Of a stretch of 64,000 nucleotides of DNA, positions 22,555-34,677 are shown in pieces. The notes beneath the pieces are model-generated. The model saw only the letters and a program-made list of their open reading frames with translations, was not told the DNA's origin and made no database searches. A program made the translations under genes and the position numbers. Source of the stretch: Cryptomeria japonica (Eukaryota > Streptophyta > Pinopsida > Cupressales > Cupressaceae). The stretch covers positions 658,082,292 to 658,146,291 of the forward strand of contig NC_081414.1 of assembly GCF_030272615.1 (NCBI RefSeq). The letters are read 5' to 3'. Each line of letters opens with the position of its first letter. Positions within the stretch are counted from its first letter, which is position 1.

Positions 22555-24965
22555 CTCATATCATTAATGAACGTGTGTGTCCATTCGCATGGCTTTAGGT
22601 GCATCTTTGATCAACTTTTGAAGGTAGTTCTTGGGGGTACCTAGCTTATTTTGGGCATTTGCAAAATGAGTAAAAAATCAAGTTTAAATGATTACCCGCT
22701 TCACCTATTTTCATCAAACACATCTTGATGTGTCTTCAGAGTGGTTTTGGAATCCAGTTGCCTTAGAAAAAAAAATCACTTTTTAGCCGAGCCCAGAAGG
22801 GACCCAACATATGTCGTAAAATTTTAGGTTAATTTTGAATTTGATTATAAAGTGTATATTATTTAAATTAGTTTGATTTAAATAATAAAGTGATTAATAG
22901 ATGGTTTAATATGGTGGATCCATTTAATTATACATGGCCAAGAGATTTCACTCTTGCAAAAAGAAAAGTAGAGGTAAAGTTGAAATAATAGATTCATATT
23001 TTCCTCATTAGGAGATGGCTACTCTGAAAATTATTTGTACATATTTTCAAATAATAGAAGAATATCACACAATCTCTTTCCAAGGTGTGTCTAAACGTGA
23101 TTTTTTATGTGTTTTTAAATCCATTTATATGGATAATATGGATATTGCATTATCTTATGAAGGTCATCCATATGATGTTGAGATGGAATCATATACATCA
23201 AGTGGGTATGTTACAACATCATCATATCATAAAATTTGAAAAAGAATTGGAATTTTTTTTAGGCCAGGATACCTTAGAAACAATTGATGAAATGCAGATT
23301 TCAGAAATTCATATTGTGAGTTCAAAACATCAAACGAGCTTTGATAGTGATAATCATTGTATCTTGGTTGACACAAAATATATTGATACAATGAAGATGA
23401 GTGAGTACATTTTTGGATATGATACCATTTCAATTTCACAAGGGGAACCATGATGAAATTGGAAGTACAATAGATTCAATACTTCATCATGACATTAAGG
23501 ATAATAGTGAAGCTCAAAACAACAGTGATCAAGATCAAGAGGATTACTAAAAGAATGTGATTTTCTTGGATTGGTTTGTGTTCCTTTTTAAAAACCTTTA
23601 CATGGATGTGGAAAATCATTCAAGGAGAGATGAATTAGGTATGTAGTCAACTAATAATTTTATACTAGCTTACAAAATATGAATTGACAGAAAGCATGTT
23701 GACAACGATAAAATCGGGACAATGGCAAAAAATGTTAGTAATAATATGTGTGGTCAGACACTTGCCAGTGATGTTTTCATATGTGTGATATTGTTGCATG
23801 ATGAGAATCAATTTTTTGCAAAGAAAAATCTTGACATCTCTATTTCATTTCCTAGGGCCACCAATTGAAGTTTGATATGATCTTCAAGACAACCCAATGG
23901 ATAGACACATGGTCTGCTTCCACTAGAGATCTGAATTCTTGATATGCTCATAAGGAGCATACATCCCCGAACAAGAGCCATTGCTGGTACCTTCAAAAAG
24001 ATTGTAAAATTTGAAATGCCCATGGTGATTTTTTCTTAGTTGTAGAATTCTAAAGCACTAATGCAAATTTTCCCAAGTAGCCTAATTTGAGGATTCATAG
24101 CTTGGTGTCTTGTGATTGTCATGTAAAACCACTCTAGGATCATGCTCAAATTTTACTAGTTAGTGTTTGTATACAATATCAAACTCCCATTATCAGATTT
24201 GATAAGTTTTGAAGTAGCAAGTTGAAGAGTTATGAGATAGGTTTGTAGTTTACACATTGTAAAATCTTCCAAAGTAGCCTTCTTTTAAAACTAATATCTC
24301 ATAACCAGATGATCCTCATGCCAAAATAATTGTCTCTTACAATTGTCCATACCTTAATGTACTCATGTGCAATTTTTCAAAGCCTTAGCTTCCCATTTGA
24401 TATTTTTCCCAAGTCTAAACCAAATGCAATTTATTGAAATATGTTGATTGCACTGTACTTGACTTTTTAGAAGGCCTACTTTGAGGATCAATATATTGAA
24501 ACCATTTGAGGGTCGGATAAAATGTATCAGTTCATGTAATTCTTCACACCTTCACATGCCCCCTTTCCAATCTTCAAAGTCTCAGAGTAATGATTGGTAT
24601 TTTTTCAAGGCTAAAACCAAATAGGGTTTCACAAATATGTTGACTACATAGTCTCAAAGTAATGATTGGTATTTTTTCAAGTCCAAAACCAAATGGGGTT
24701 TCATAAATATGTTGACTACATAGTCTCAGAGTAATGATTGGTATTTTTTCAAGGCCAAAACCAAATGGGGTTTCACAAATATGTTGACTACATATTCAGG
24801 ACAATTTCAGAGAAGTCAAGTTTGACCATTAATATCTTGCACCAAAAGTGGAGATTGTGAAATTTTTTCTATGCGCACATGTTTATTGTATCATAATAAA
24901 CTCCCATGTTAGATGATAGCTTCCCAAAGCAAGATTTTATATTTTTTCAAGACATGAAGTATGTG
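22553..24965. repeat. Repeated block, copy 1 (longest)
   Basis: It begins ATCTCATATCATTAATGAAC. The same start recurs at 24966 and 26226, each followed by the GTGTGTCCATT, GGTACCTAGCTTATTTT and TTTTTAGCCGAGCCCA strings. Copy 1 contains about 1 kb (roughly 23.23-24.2 kb) that copy 2 lacks, including an open stretch of about 70 codons (FFLGQDTLETIDEMQISEIH) of unknown kind, and three 72-bp repeats where copy 2 has one. Its left edge coincides with the start codon of C2 gag. I could not assign it to an element class. Confidence 0.8.
24578..24793 (+). repeat. 72-bp tandem repeat, three units
   Basis: Units start at 24578, 24650 and 24722, each opening AGTCTCAGAGTAATGATTGG (second unit AGTCTCAAAG) and closing ATATGTTGACTACAT. 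Unit length is constant and only a few bases differ. The equivalent place in copy 2 of the block (near 25.95 kb) holds a single unit. Confidence 0.95.
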
Positions 24966-26225
24966 ATCTCATATCATCAATGAACGTGTGTGTCCATTCT
25001 CATGGTTTTAGGCGAATCTTTATCATTTTTTGAAGGCAATTCCTGGGGTACCTAGCTTATTTTGAGCATTTGCAAAATGAGTAAAAAATAAAGTTTAAAT
25101 GATTACCCACTTCACCTTTTTGCATCAAACACATCATGTTGTGGTTTTAGAGTGGTTTTGGAATCTAGTTATCTTAGAAAAAAAATTACTTTTTAGCCGA
25201 GCCCACAAGGGACTCAGAATACGTCTTAACATTTAAGGTTAATTTTCAATTTGATTATAAAGTTTATATTGTTTAACTTAGTTTGATTTAAATAATAAAG
25301 TGATTGATAGATGATTAAATATGGTGGATCCGTTATTGTAAATGGCCAAGAGATTTTACTCATGCAAGAAGAAAAGTAGAGGTAAAGTTGAAATAATAGT
25401 CATATTTTCCTCATAGGAGGTGGTGACTCTAAAAATAATTTGTACATTTTTTTAAATAATAGAAGAAGTTCACACAATCTCTTGGCAAGGTAATATGGAT
25501 ATTGTATTAGTTTATGAAGGTCATCCATATGATGTTGAGATGGAATCATATGCATCAAGTGGGCATGTTATAACATCACCATCAAATGAAGTTGACAAAG
25601 GGTTATGGGATAGGTTTGTAGCTTGCACATTGTAAAATTTTCCAAAGTAACCTTCTTTTGAAACTAATATCTCATAACCAGATGATCCTCATGCCAAAAT
25701 AGTTGTCTCTTGCAATTTTCTATACCTTAATGTAAACCTGTGAAATTTGTAAAGCCTTAGCTTCCCATTTGATATTTTTCCTAAGTCTAAACCAAATGCA
25801 ATTATTGAAATCTACTGATTACGTTGTACTTGACTTATTAGAACACCTACTTTGAGGATCGATATATTGAAACCATTTGAGGGTCGGATGAAATGGATTG
25901 GTTCTTTTAATTCTCCCCACCTTTATATGCCCCCTTGCTAAGCTTCAAAGCCTCACTGTAATGATTGGTATATTTTCAAGGCCAAAACCAAATGGGTTTT
26001 GCATAGATTTATCGACTGCATGTTTAGGACAGTTATAGAGAAGTCAATTTTCACCATTAATATATTGCACCAAAAGTGAAGATTGTGAAAGTTGCTTATG
26101 CACACATGTTTATTGTATCATAATGAATTGGCATGTGCACTTTCATAAAACACTTAAGTAAGCAACTTTGGTGATTAAAATCTCACACCTCAAAAGATGT
26201 CATGGTAATTTGTTTGGTAGTTATG
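24966..26225. repeat. Repeated block, copy 2
   Basis: It is colinear with copy 1 from its first base through the GGATCC and CATCCATATGATGTTGAGAT region. It then skips about 1 kb and resumes at ATAGGTTTGTAG, continuing through AACCATTTGAGGGTCGGAT and the single 72-bp unit. Confidence 0.8.
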
Positions 26226-26645
26226 ATCTCATATCATTAATGAACATGTGTGTCCATTCTCATGGATTTACGCAAATCTTTGATCAGTTTTTGAAGGGGG
26301 TACATAGCTTATTTTGGTCATTTGTAGAATAGTAAAAAATCAAGTTTAAATGATCACCCGCTTCACCTTTTTGCATCAAAAACATCTTATCGTGGTTTCA
26401 AAGTGGTTTTAGAATTCAGTTGTCCTTGAAAAAAAAATTACTTTTTAGCCGAGCCCACAAGGGACCCGCCATATGTTGTAACATTTCAAGTTAATTTTGA
26501 ATTTGATTATAAAGTTTATATTGTTTAAATCAGTTTGATTTAAATAATAAAGTGATTGATAGACGGTTCAATATGGTGGATCTGTTTAATTTTACATGGC
26601 CAACAGATTTTACTCACCTAAGAAGAAAACTAGAGATAAAGTTGA
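26226..26645. repeat. Repeated block, copy 3 (partial)
   Basis: It matches the first 420 bp of the other copies, to the TAGAGATAAAGTTGAAA string, then diverges. No sign of LTR termini or target duplication was seen. Confidence 0.75.
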
Positions 26646-27025
26646 AAATATTTTTAAACACTTCAGTTATCTAAATCCCATAAAAATATGACAATATAAA
26701 AGGTTTTTGATTAATAATTTACAAAATGGTGGGATTCTTCTCATTTTCATATGGTAAATTCATCAGTGGGTAAAAAAATATCTTCAGACGATAATACCCA
26801 ATGCATCGAGGAGACAAATAAAATTTCTTGTCGATTTTTATAAGTCCCTTCGATGGACAGAAGATGCACAGCTCGTCAGAATCAAGCCATGGGCGGATCG
26901 GAGTGATAGTTACATAGTCGTGCCAACATACAAAAGTCTCACCAATATAAGGAAAATTGTCAAACTTGTATGGTTCCATCAATGAAACAAATTGATTGTC
27001 TCATCGATATCCATGACTCTCTCTA
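26646..27025. other. Short region with one unassigned minus-strand frame
   Basis: A minus-strand frame at 26719-26982 (87 codons; Cys-, Tyr- and Pro-containing, WLDSDELCIFCPSKGLIKI) is less repetitive than typical noise but matches nothing I know. It abuts the PPR remnant on the other strand, so it may be an antisense reading of the same gene. Confidence 0.2.
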
Positions 27026-27670
27026 ATGAAGAATGCAGAAGCCCTAAAATATCGTTTGCAGACAAGGTGAATGGAGGTGTTCTTGCTCAATATGTATGCA
27101 TAGTGTGGAATCACAGACAATGCACAATAAAAGACATATTCCACACTAATGAAATACGATGATTGTGTGATATATACAAAATAGATTTTTTTAGAAGGTT
27201 TTGAAATACATAAAAGCATACACAAGGCAAGAGAACTGTTTCACAAGATGCCTTGAGGAGATGTCATCTTGTGTAATGTGATTATTGCAAGATATATATA
27301 CAACGAATTTGTTGAAAATACTTTAGAAACTTTCAACAAATACAACCTGTAGGTGTAAATATCGAGTTCCACAGCCTTTACCATCATCTTTGTAGCAAAT
27401 GCCAAAATTGGAGCTTTATAGGAGAGTACGGACATTCACCGAAGCATAACTGAAAATGGACTCTTATCAAAATCAGTCGCAGAGAAGCTATTGTTTGGAA
27501 TGCATAATGCAAGCTTTGTAGCAAATGGATTTGTTGAAAAAGCTTTAGAAACTTTCAGAAATGTAGTTGGTGGGTGTAAAGCCGATTCTACAACCTGTGG
27601 AATGGTGCTTGAGCATCCATTAAAGCATAAATGATTTTTTATTACATATTGTGCACTCATAGACATGTGA
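27026..27670 (+). pseudogene. Pentatricopeptide repeat (PPR) protein fragment
   Basis: A single frame of 215 codons carries consecutive PPR signatures. These are LLNMYA-stop-CGITDNA (cf. MYAKCG), ARELFHKMP followed by GDVIL and VIIARYIYNEFVENTLETF, TAFTIIFVANAKIGAL, STDIHRSITENGLLSKSVAE, SFVANGFVEKALETFRN, then KADSTTCGMVLEH and CALIDM. That is about four 35-residue repeats of the PLS type, which in plants bind organelle RNA. Around nine stops but no frameshift interrupt it. It lacks a start, most of the array and any C-terminal E/DYW tail, so it is a dead fragment with no introns, consistent with the usually intron-poor PPR family. Confidence 0.8.
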
Positions 27671-28532
27671 AGATGTAATGTCCTAGACTAATAAATTTGT
27701 GAAATTAAGTTAAATTTGCATCAAGGGAAATAAAAATTTATAATTTACTTCTTATTCCAGACCCTCATATAATTCATCTTTTCAAATAAACTGAAATACC
27801 CACAGAGATTTAGCAAGCAGTCTCACAAATTATGTACCTGATTTGTAGATCTGACTATCAAATCAATCTACAAATTCACCAAACTTAACATGCAAGTTAA
27901 ATTTCAAATTATTCTCAATAAATAACATATAATTGCTGTCATAAATTGTTGCTAACTGCGTAAAAAATGATGCTCAAATCTGGAACCAAAATCTCACTCC
28001 AAACTACAACTTAAAACTAAGGAAACCTCAAGTATTCAGCATAGTGATAACCTCTAATATGAGATTATCAATGGCATTCCTTGACTCAAGTTCTCATTCT
28101 CTGACTCTCGTCCTTAGATCACTTTGGAAACCATGAACATCCCATCCAAAAGTATCCTTCTCTACTAGTTTATTGGCCACTAAAAAAACAAGAAAAGCTT
28201 AGCTAGAATCTGCAACAAGAATGATTCCAAATGGAACCAAATCCATGCATATATGAAACCACTTTCAAAACTCAAATTTGGTGCCCAAAAATACCTCTCA
28301 AAATGGAGAAAACTTGCATGAAATGGAAATACTCATTTTTGGAAACATACATAAGAATCTATTACAATGACATTAGTTGCCAAATTGCCCAAAGATGCCA
28401 AGGAAACTTTTCGAAAACATGCACTACTAGCCAATTTTCCAAAGCAAACAAATTGCTTCTAAAATCAAAGCCCAAAATAAGAAATACTAATTTAACATTA
28501 TTTGTTGTAAGTAATTTATAAATTTGTAACAA
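27671..28532. other. Non-coding stretch left of the solo LTR
   Basis: No family could be assigned. A 97-codon plus-strand frame at 28231-28521 has noise-like composition. Confidence 0.5.
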
Positions 28533-28537
28533 CAAAC

Positions 28538-29914
28538 TGTTGGCATTTGCATGAAGATTGCATTGATGAACTATAGTGTTGTCATTGATGTTAATTGTAA
28601 CCGGTAATGGAATTGTATTAGAACTGGTAGTTGAGCAAGTGAAGGAAACCAATATTACTATTGAAGCAGTGAGATCAACCAGTAACCCTACCTGTTGATA
28701 TATCGAACCCTAACCGATGGAGCTTGGTGAATCAGTTGTGTTGATCTATGGTTGAATGGTGATTGGAAATGATTATGCCACGTATGCATGATGCATGTGA
28801 TGAGTTTCAAAGTTGTTTTGGCGCATAGAGATAGCTATTTTATCTTGGGAATGAGCGAGTACATTGCATGAAGTGGAAACCGTGTGATGAGTTACAGGAT
28901 CCAATGTGTGGTGATCCAGGAGCAGTCGAGGTTGTCTTGTACAATGTGTAGATGATTGCTGTGTAATCCAACGGTCATGCTTGAACTGATTTGTTTGTAA
29001 TCTCTATGAGATCTTAGGTTGTGTGATGTGTTACCGACCTATTTTTTTGCTTATAAGGTCAATGAGTTATTTTATTGTAGTGTTGGCAATTTTGGTTAAG
29101 TGTCAATATGATTGATTGTCGAACCAGGAGGAGTATCTGCAAAATGTTTGAAGGCAAATAGGAGCATGAAAAGGATATGATCAAGCAGAGTAGTGTTATT
29201 TCTATATCAGCAAAAACCCTATTATTCTCTAACAATTACAACAGTTAAATCCCTTAACTGGGTAAGTTTTAATAGGCTTAGCATTTTCTAAATCCTCTAA
29301 CCAAGTGATCCATTAGCTTGGATTTAAAATCCTCTATCGAGGTTACTCCTAATAGGGTATTGCCTTTAACAGGGTATTGTAGTCAATCCCTTAATCGATT
29401 GGTCCTTAACCGGATTTGTTCCTAATAGGACATTTTTGTAAAGCTTCTAACAAGGCTTGGCTCCTAATAGGGCGAACTTCAAAAGAGTTCAAAATAATTG
29501 TGGGTATTCATCCCCACCATGGTTTTTCCCATTTGAGTTTCCGAGTCAAAAATCATTGTGTCAAGTGGTGAATGGTTTTTGTAGTTATGTTTTGATATGA
29601 TTAATTTGTTTAACTGGTAAAACCACTTAGATGTGTTAAGATGACCGAAAGTGATCTGAAATGTGCTTTTACTAATGTTAGTAAAGTTTTTTGATGTTTT
29701 GGTTAAATGGTTTGAGAGTTTCAGATCTATTACACTGTTATTTTGGTATGCTAGTCAATCGATAAACTTGGCAGTGCAGTTGCAGTTTGTAGTTCAGTGA
29801 TTGATTTATGAGATGGTTTTGAGTTTGGTGAAAGTTTAGTTTGTTTTCTATCTACTGTTCACCCCCCCCCCTCTCAATAGTTGTCCAGATCCTTATTGAT
29901 TCATCATATCATCA
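28538..29914 (+). mobile_element. Solo LTR of a Sirevirus-like Copia element, forward orientation
   Basis: This 1377-bp LTR starts TGTTGGCATTTG and ends ATCATCA, flanked by an exact duplication CAAAC at 28533-28537 and 29915-29919. Between 29.2 and 29.5 kb it carries many CCTAATAGGG / CCTTTAACAGGG / CTCTAACC words, then GTGGG-TATTCATC-CCCAC and TGGTTTTTCCC, and near the end CACCCCCCCCCCTCTCAAT. The arrangement parallels that of the C1 LTRs and the reverse solo LTR, but the sequences are different families. Confidence 0.93.
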
Positions 29915-29919
29915 CAAAC

Positions 29920-30045
29920 AACTATTAAAATAATAATATTTCCCATACTATCATATGATCCTTATTTACTATTTTGGGATGGTTGGGATTACTATTTTTG
30001 GATTTTATTTATTTTTTAAAAAGGGACATGACAAGTCCTCCCTTT
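29920..30045 (-). other. Possible 3' junction of a minus-strand Ty3/Gypsy element
   Basis: The minus strand reads GGACAAGCAATTTTAGAAAG, GGAGGACT and then TGTCATGTCCC. A purine tract directly before TGTCA at 30033 is the usual PPT/LTR joint of plant Gypsy elements. The supposed LTR would run down to, and be interrupted by, the solo LTR at 29914. No partner LTR was found. Confidence 0.4.
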
Positions 30046-30348
30046 CTAAAATTGCTTGTCCTAAAGAAATGGAAAAAATTTAACTACAAAAGTTTGATGC
30101 CAAAATGACCTGCCATGACAAATTGCATACCAAACATTGATTTACATATATGAAATGTTCCATATTCTTTCCATGCATCCTAAAGAGACTTTGTGAGGTG
30201 TAACAATGTTAATTTGATTGGTTGTGGATATATTGAATGAATAATCGAAGAGCCCATGCAATTAGTTCAATTTTCCTCCCATCAAAAACTTGTCTTCCCA
30301 AGATTGACTTCCAAACTAAATTGATGCACGAACATTGAGCAACTTGTA

Positions 30349-30936
30349 CTAGAGGCTTCTGATTCTTTTGATGATGTTGTGGGTCTGATTTTTTCTAATA
30401 TTATGAATATTATAGAATTCACAGTATCCACTATTACAACCAATACACTTTCTGGAGACAAATCTTCCATTCACCTCTGCATTGTTGAGATACATATCAC
30501 AAGAATACACAACATTAAACCCATACATTAGCTCAAATATAGTGATTATGTTTCCATCTTTATGGATTGATATGCAATAGAAAATGCACATCACTGGAGT
30601 AGCCATTAGTATCACAAAACAATAATATTCATTAAAAAACATTCTAGGTGCCTGAATTGCAAATGATATCTTATCCTGATGGAGAATGATGTATCTTCTA
30701 TAATCATCAATTAATATATGTTTGACATTATTCATGATTGAAATGTTATGAGCTACCTTTAACATTCTCCTCTTCATCTTTAGTTTTGGAAAGAGACACT
30801 CACTATTCATATGAAAAATGAACTCATTTATCTTCATGTGATTATCATCATAAATCCTTTGACAAAACTCATCATAGAAACTACTACGTGCATCACCCAC
30901 ATGTATATCATCTCCTCCAATGGAGAGTCCTATCAT
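30349..30936 (-). pseudogene. Unidentified 195-codon minus-strand frame
   Basis: The longest open frame in this interval starts MIGLSIGGDDIHVGD and includes FELMYGFNVVYSCDMYLNNA and RKCIGCNSGYCEFY. No known domain is recognised. It lies on the same strand as the split reading frame at 31.1-31.45 kb and may be a frame-shifted continuation of the same decayed gene or element. Confidence 0.3.
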
Positions 30937-31100
30937 TGATATCCTCCAAAAAAATGCATGGTTGTATTATTTTTTACCAACAATGATAACCTTCTTTGCA
31001 ATAAAACCATATCCAAGTGCAAAAAATTGTAGCTATTCAAAACAAGCGTTACCAAAATCAACAATAAATTGATGATGCAATAATTCCATGAGTAACCAAC

Positions 31101-31453
31101 CTAAATACTAAACCAAAATATCTCCCTTATAATATGGGTGATCAACCATGTAAGGGATGCAATATATCTATGAGCAACCACAAAATAAAAATCATTCCTT
31201 CCCAAGCCTAATATTTCCACTACAACAAAATCTACAATCCTCATGAAAGTGTTCATGTCAGCTCTTATGCAAGTATGCAAGATTGCAATAATCCATACAA
31301 TAATTTCACATACTTCCAATAATATATGTGCACACACATGAGCCACATTAGGAAGTGGAAAGCACTGGAAGCCCTCTCACAATGTTGCTCTATTGGTAGT
31401 GTGAAATCCTGCAAGGAAAGGAAGCCATGGAACTACTTCACCGAGATCATTGT
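31101..31453 (-). pseudogene. Downstream half of a reading frame split by G1
   Basis: Reading the minus strand from the target duplication at 31453, the codons give NDLGEVVPWLPFLAGFHTTN, one stop, then FQCFPLPNVAHVCAHILLEV and a hydrophobic tail to about 31101. The same frame continues upstream on the far side of G1, at 58392. Function unknown. Confidence 0.5.
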
Positions 31454-34400
31454 TGTCACGAATCGTTTTATTTAATAATGTGCAATTTAAAGATTTAATG
31501 TGATTTTGAAATTAAAATAGATTAGATCATTCATAATCTAGTGTGAGGAAATATAGTATGCATTTTTACTCCTGCAATTGATATGAAATTCAACATTTAA
31601 TATTCTTTTGCGTTTGTCAATACAAATAAAATTTTGAGTGCAAGTAATGCAGGATGAGGTGAAGGAGGTCGAAGGCAAGAACACGAATCAGGTAGAATTG
31701 TTTTTAACTAAATGACTTCAATGGAAAAAGGGAATCTCACACACCACATTTGCATATACATTTATCTTTGCATTTATGAATGAAATATTATGTTAAATTC
31801 GACCATATAGAATCAAAAATTTATTAATGATTGAATTATATAGCGATTCCAAGATTTCATTTGCTTTGTGTGAAATTATCAAAGTATGTTTGGTTTTCGG
31901 AATTTCATTTTAGTCGTATGAATTAGGAATAGATTATAAACTTGTATATTCAAAAGTGAATATAGTTCATGATTTATATTGAATATTTTAGTATGATTAA
32001 TTAGTCATTAAATAAATTGAATTATAAGACCTAGTTTATGAAATGATTAGTCCTTTGGAAGACAACTTGATTTGGTCGATTACACATATTCGTAAATATA
32101 GAATTTTAGGCGAAATTGTAAATATTAATTAAGACGAATATTGTTATAAGCTATAAAAATGACTATTCATAAAACGTATTTATCTAACATATACGTAAAT
32201 TATATAACTTTAAACATATAAGATTATTATTTATATAGAAAATTAGGAATATAAATTATAAACTTTAAATATTTCTAAGTTTATTATTAAATAGTCGCAT
32301 TTTAATGGGTGGTGGAATTAGTTTGAAAGGCGACTATGTCGCATGACCAAATGAAGACCGCTTAGACTCCATTTAATTAATGCTTGGCCAAACCAATCAA
32401 ACCAAAACTATCAACTAACTTGGAGTTAAAATAACCACTAATATGAGTCGAGTGACATGGCATGCAAAACGTTGGAATTAAAACAGTGACTTTAGTTAAC
32501 TAGAGATGCAAAAACCAGCGACTAAATGCAAAAATCTGAGGATTCTAACATTGAAACATAGCATGCAACGTCTTAAAACTAAGTTATAAATAAACATAGA
32601 CTAGTGGAATCATAAACATAGGAACGTAGAGACCTTGGATAGACCTGGCAGCATGGGCATTAAACTCACCATGATAGAAGACAAGTCTCATATGACAACC
32701 ACTTCATATGAGCGATAAATCTGCTATAACGCATGATAACTACAATTTTACTTCTCCATCTCCACGCAGCAAAAGGAAGAATCCTTGCGGTAGCATAAAC
32801 TAAACATAGCTAGCTTCAACGTGGCATAGAGATAGACTTAACGTGGCATGAAGTTAACGTGGAGATAGACTTAAATTGTGGTAAAGAACTGTAGGAAGAA
32901 TGAGTTATAAGATGCAGTGCACATAAGATAACATACACGCAAGTGATTGCCATATCAAATCTGCAGATAGACTCCCCATCTCACAGTGTTAAGAGAAAGA
33001 CTTGTCAACCGTAGAACCCAGTTGAATGCCAAACACTCATCAAAGAATAGCATATCTCTCAGACGTGGAAGAATAAGAGGAGATAGAGGTAAAAGACTTC
33101 AAAACCTTTGCAATCACCGAGCCCTTAATAAAGGAGTAAACGTAGGGAAAAAGTGAATAAATAGAGATGGAGGACGAGAGGAAAACACATTCATTCAATC
33201 ATTTTCTCAAGCAGAAAAGGGCGATAAACTCTTGAAGGGAAGGATAGATTAGAAGAGAGGAGAAGATAATTTGATATTATCGAAAGAGAGAAATAGAATA
33301 GAGATAGATTTTATAGGAATAGCTTTGAGAGAGACTTGCAAAGAAGGCGAGGAACTATTGGATGAAAGAACATCAAGGCTGTACAAACCGGATCAAGTTT
33401 TCAAAAGGTCAGAATTCCTTTGTTTATGGTTGTTATTTATTATGATTTGGTATAAGAATGCATAGAATTAGAAGCTTTAGATATTAGGTATGATTATCCA
33501 AATTTGTTTCATATGTCATTATCCTATTTGAAATGCATTGTAAGTCATTTTAGAATAGAAGAAAAGAATATAGAGAAAAGATGTTAACTAATTGTTAATA
33601 ACGTATTTTGTCCAAAATAATTAGTTCTAATTCTATTTTAAGAATGTGTTTGCATACTTTTGGTTATATATGAGATTAAATTCATACATGTATAACACCT
33701 TCTTTTGCATGTACCTTATTTAGTCAAAAGATTGATTTTAAGATTATTGCTTATGAAAGATTATCATTTTCCAAAATATGAAAGATTGTCTTCGATAGAT
33801 ATATAAGACAAGTAATGATTAGTAAGGAAAATGATATCTCTATTTTTGTTGCAAAAGAAAGATTGTATTCTCAATGGAATTTGTGTTTGAGGGAACCAAG
33901 CTAGGGTTAAGCTTGAGTTAGAAAATTACCTTTTGGGATGGGTGCCGAATGTGGATGTTTTTAGGGAGAATAGTTGCTTTTTCCAACAATTATTTTGCTG
34001 TTCATGGCATATACTCGGCCAAGTTATTGTTTGAATTATCTGTAGAAAATGATGGAAATTCCTTATTTATGCTCCCTACCACATCCTAGTATGATAGCGA
34101 ATGCTTGTTTCTTAGAATGAAGTAGAAAAATGAAAATGCATATATTATCTAGGCATGCACCAGATTCCCTCTTGCTTTCGAATTCTTTGGTTAAACCAAT
34201 TCGTGCAAAGTCGGGTATTCTTGATTGACCAAGAATTCCGGGGAAGCGTAAGCTTCAAGGTTGGGCGGAAAAAGCACCTGATTCTTGTTCTCGTCTGCAT
34301 TCAAAGGACAGAAGGAAGCGACTCGGACTAAAGATCGATAGATGCATCTTCTTGTATATTCTTAAGGCAATTTGGAAGCCTAAGTAGGAAATAAGAACTT

Positions 34401-34575
34401 CTAAGTATGAAATTGTATTATTCATTTGCATTATAATGATATATCTATGAATGTTTTTATATCCATATTCGATGTTTGTTTATATCTTGTATAAAATATG
34501 CTTAGAGATTGAAATTTAAGTTTATTTATGAATAAAAATTAGTTTAGGTTTAGATTCTAGATTGACCTATTTACA
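31454..34575 (+). repeat. G1 5' LTR
   Basis: It aligns with 55286-58391. A polyadenylation-type AATAAA lies at 34531-34536, close to the LTR end. It keeps TAACGTGGCATGAAGTTAACGTGG near 32.84 kb, where the 3' LTR has lost 16 bp between the two TAACGTGG copies. Confidence 0.95.
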
Positions 34576-34578
34576 TTT

Positions 34579-34591
34579 TGGTATCAGAGCC
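34579..34591 (+). other. G1 primer-binding site
   Basis: TGGTATCAGAGCC, three bases after the 5' LTR, is a perfect complement of the initiator-Met tRNA 3' end. Confidence 0.95.
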
Positions 34592-34677
34592 TAGGGTTTA
34601 TAACACTAGGACCTATATGAGTCACTACGTTAAGATAAATTTGGAGATTAATAGTTTTATGTTTAAACATTACAAAA

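Noticed and set aside
24578-24793. CRISPR-like array
   Set aside because: Repeats are directly adjacent 72-bp units with no unique spacers, in a plant nuclear context.
33271-33465. A 64-codon frame conserved in both G1 LTRs (also 57087-57281)
   Set aside because: It is present twice because LTRs are duplicates, not because of coding constraint; the replacements between copies do not favour silent sites.
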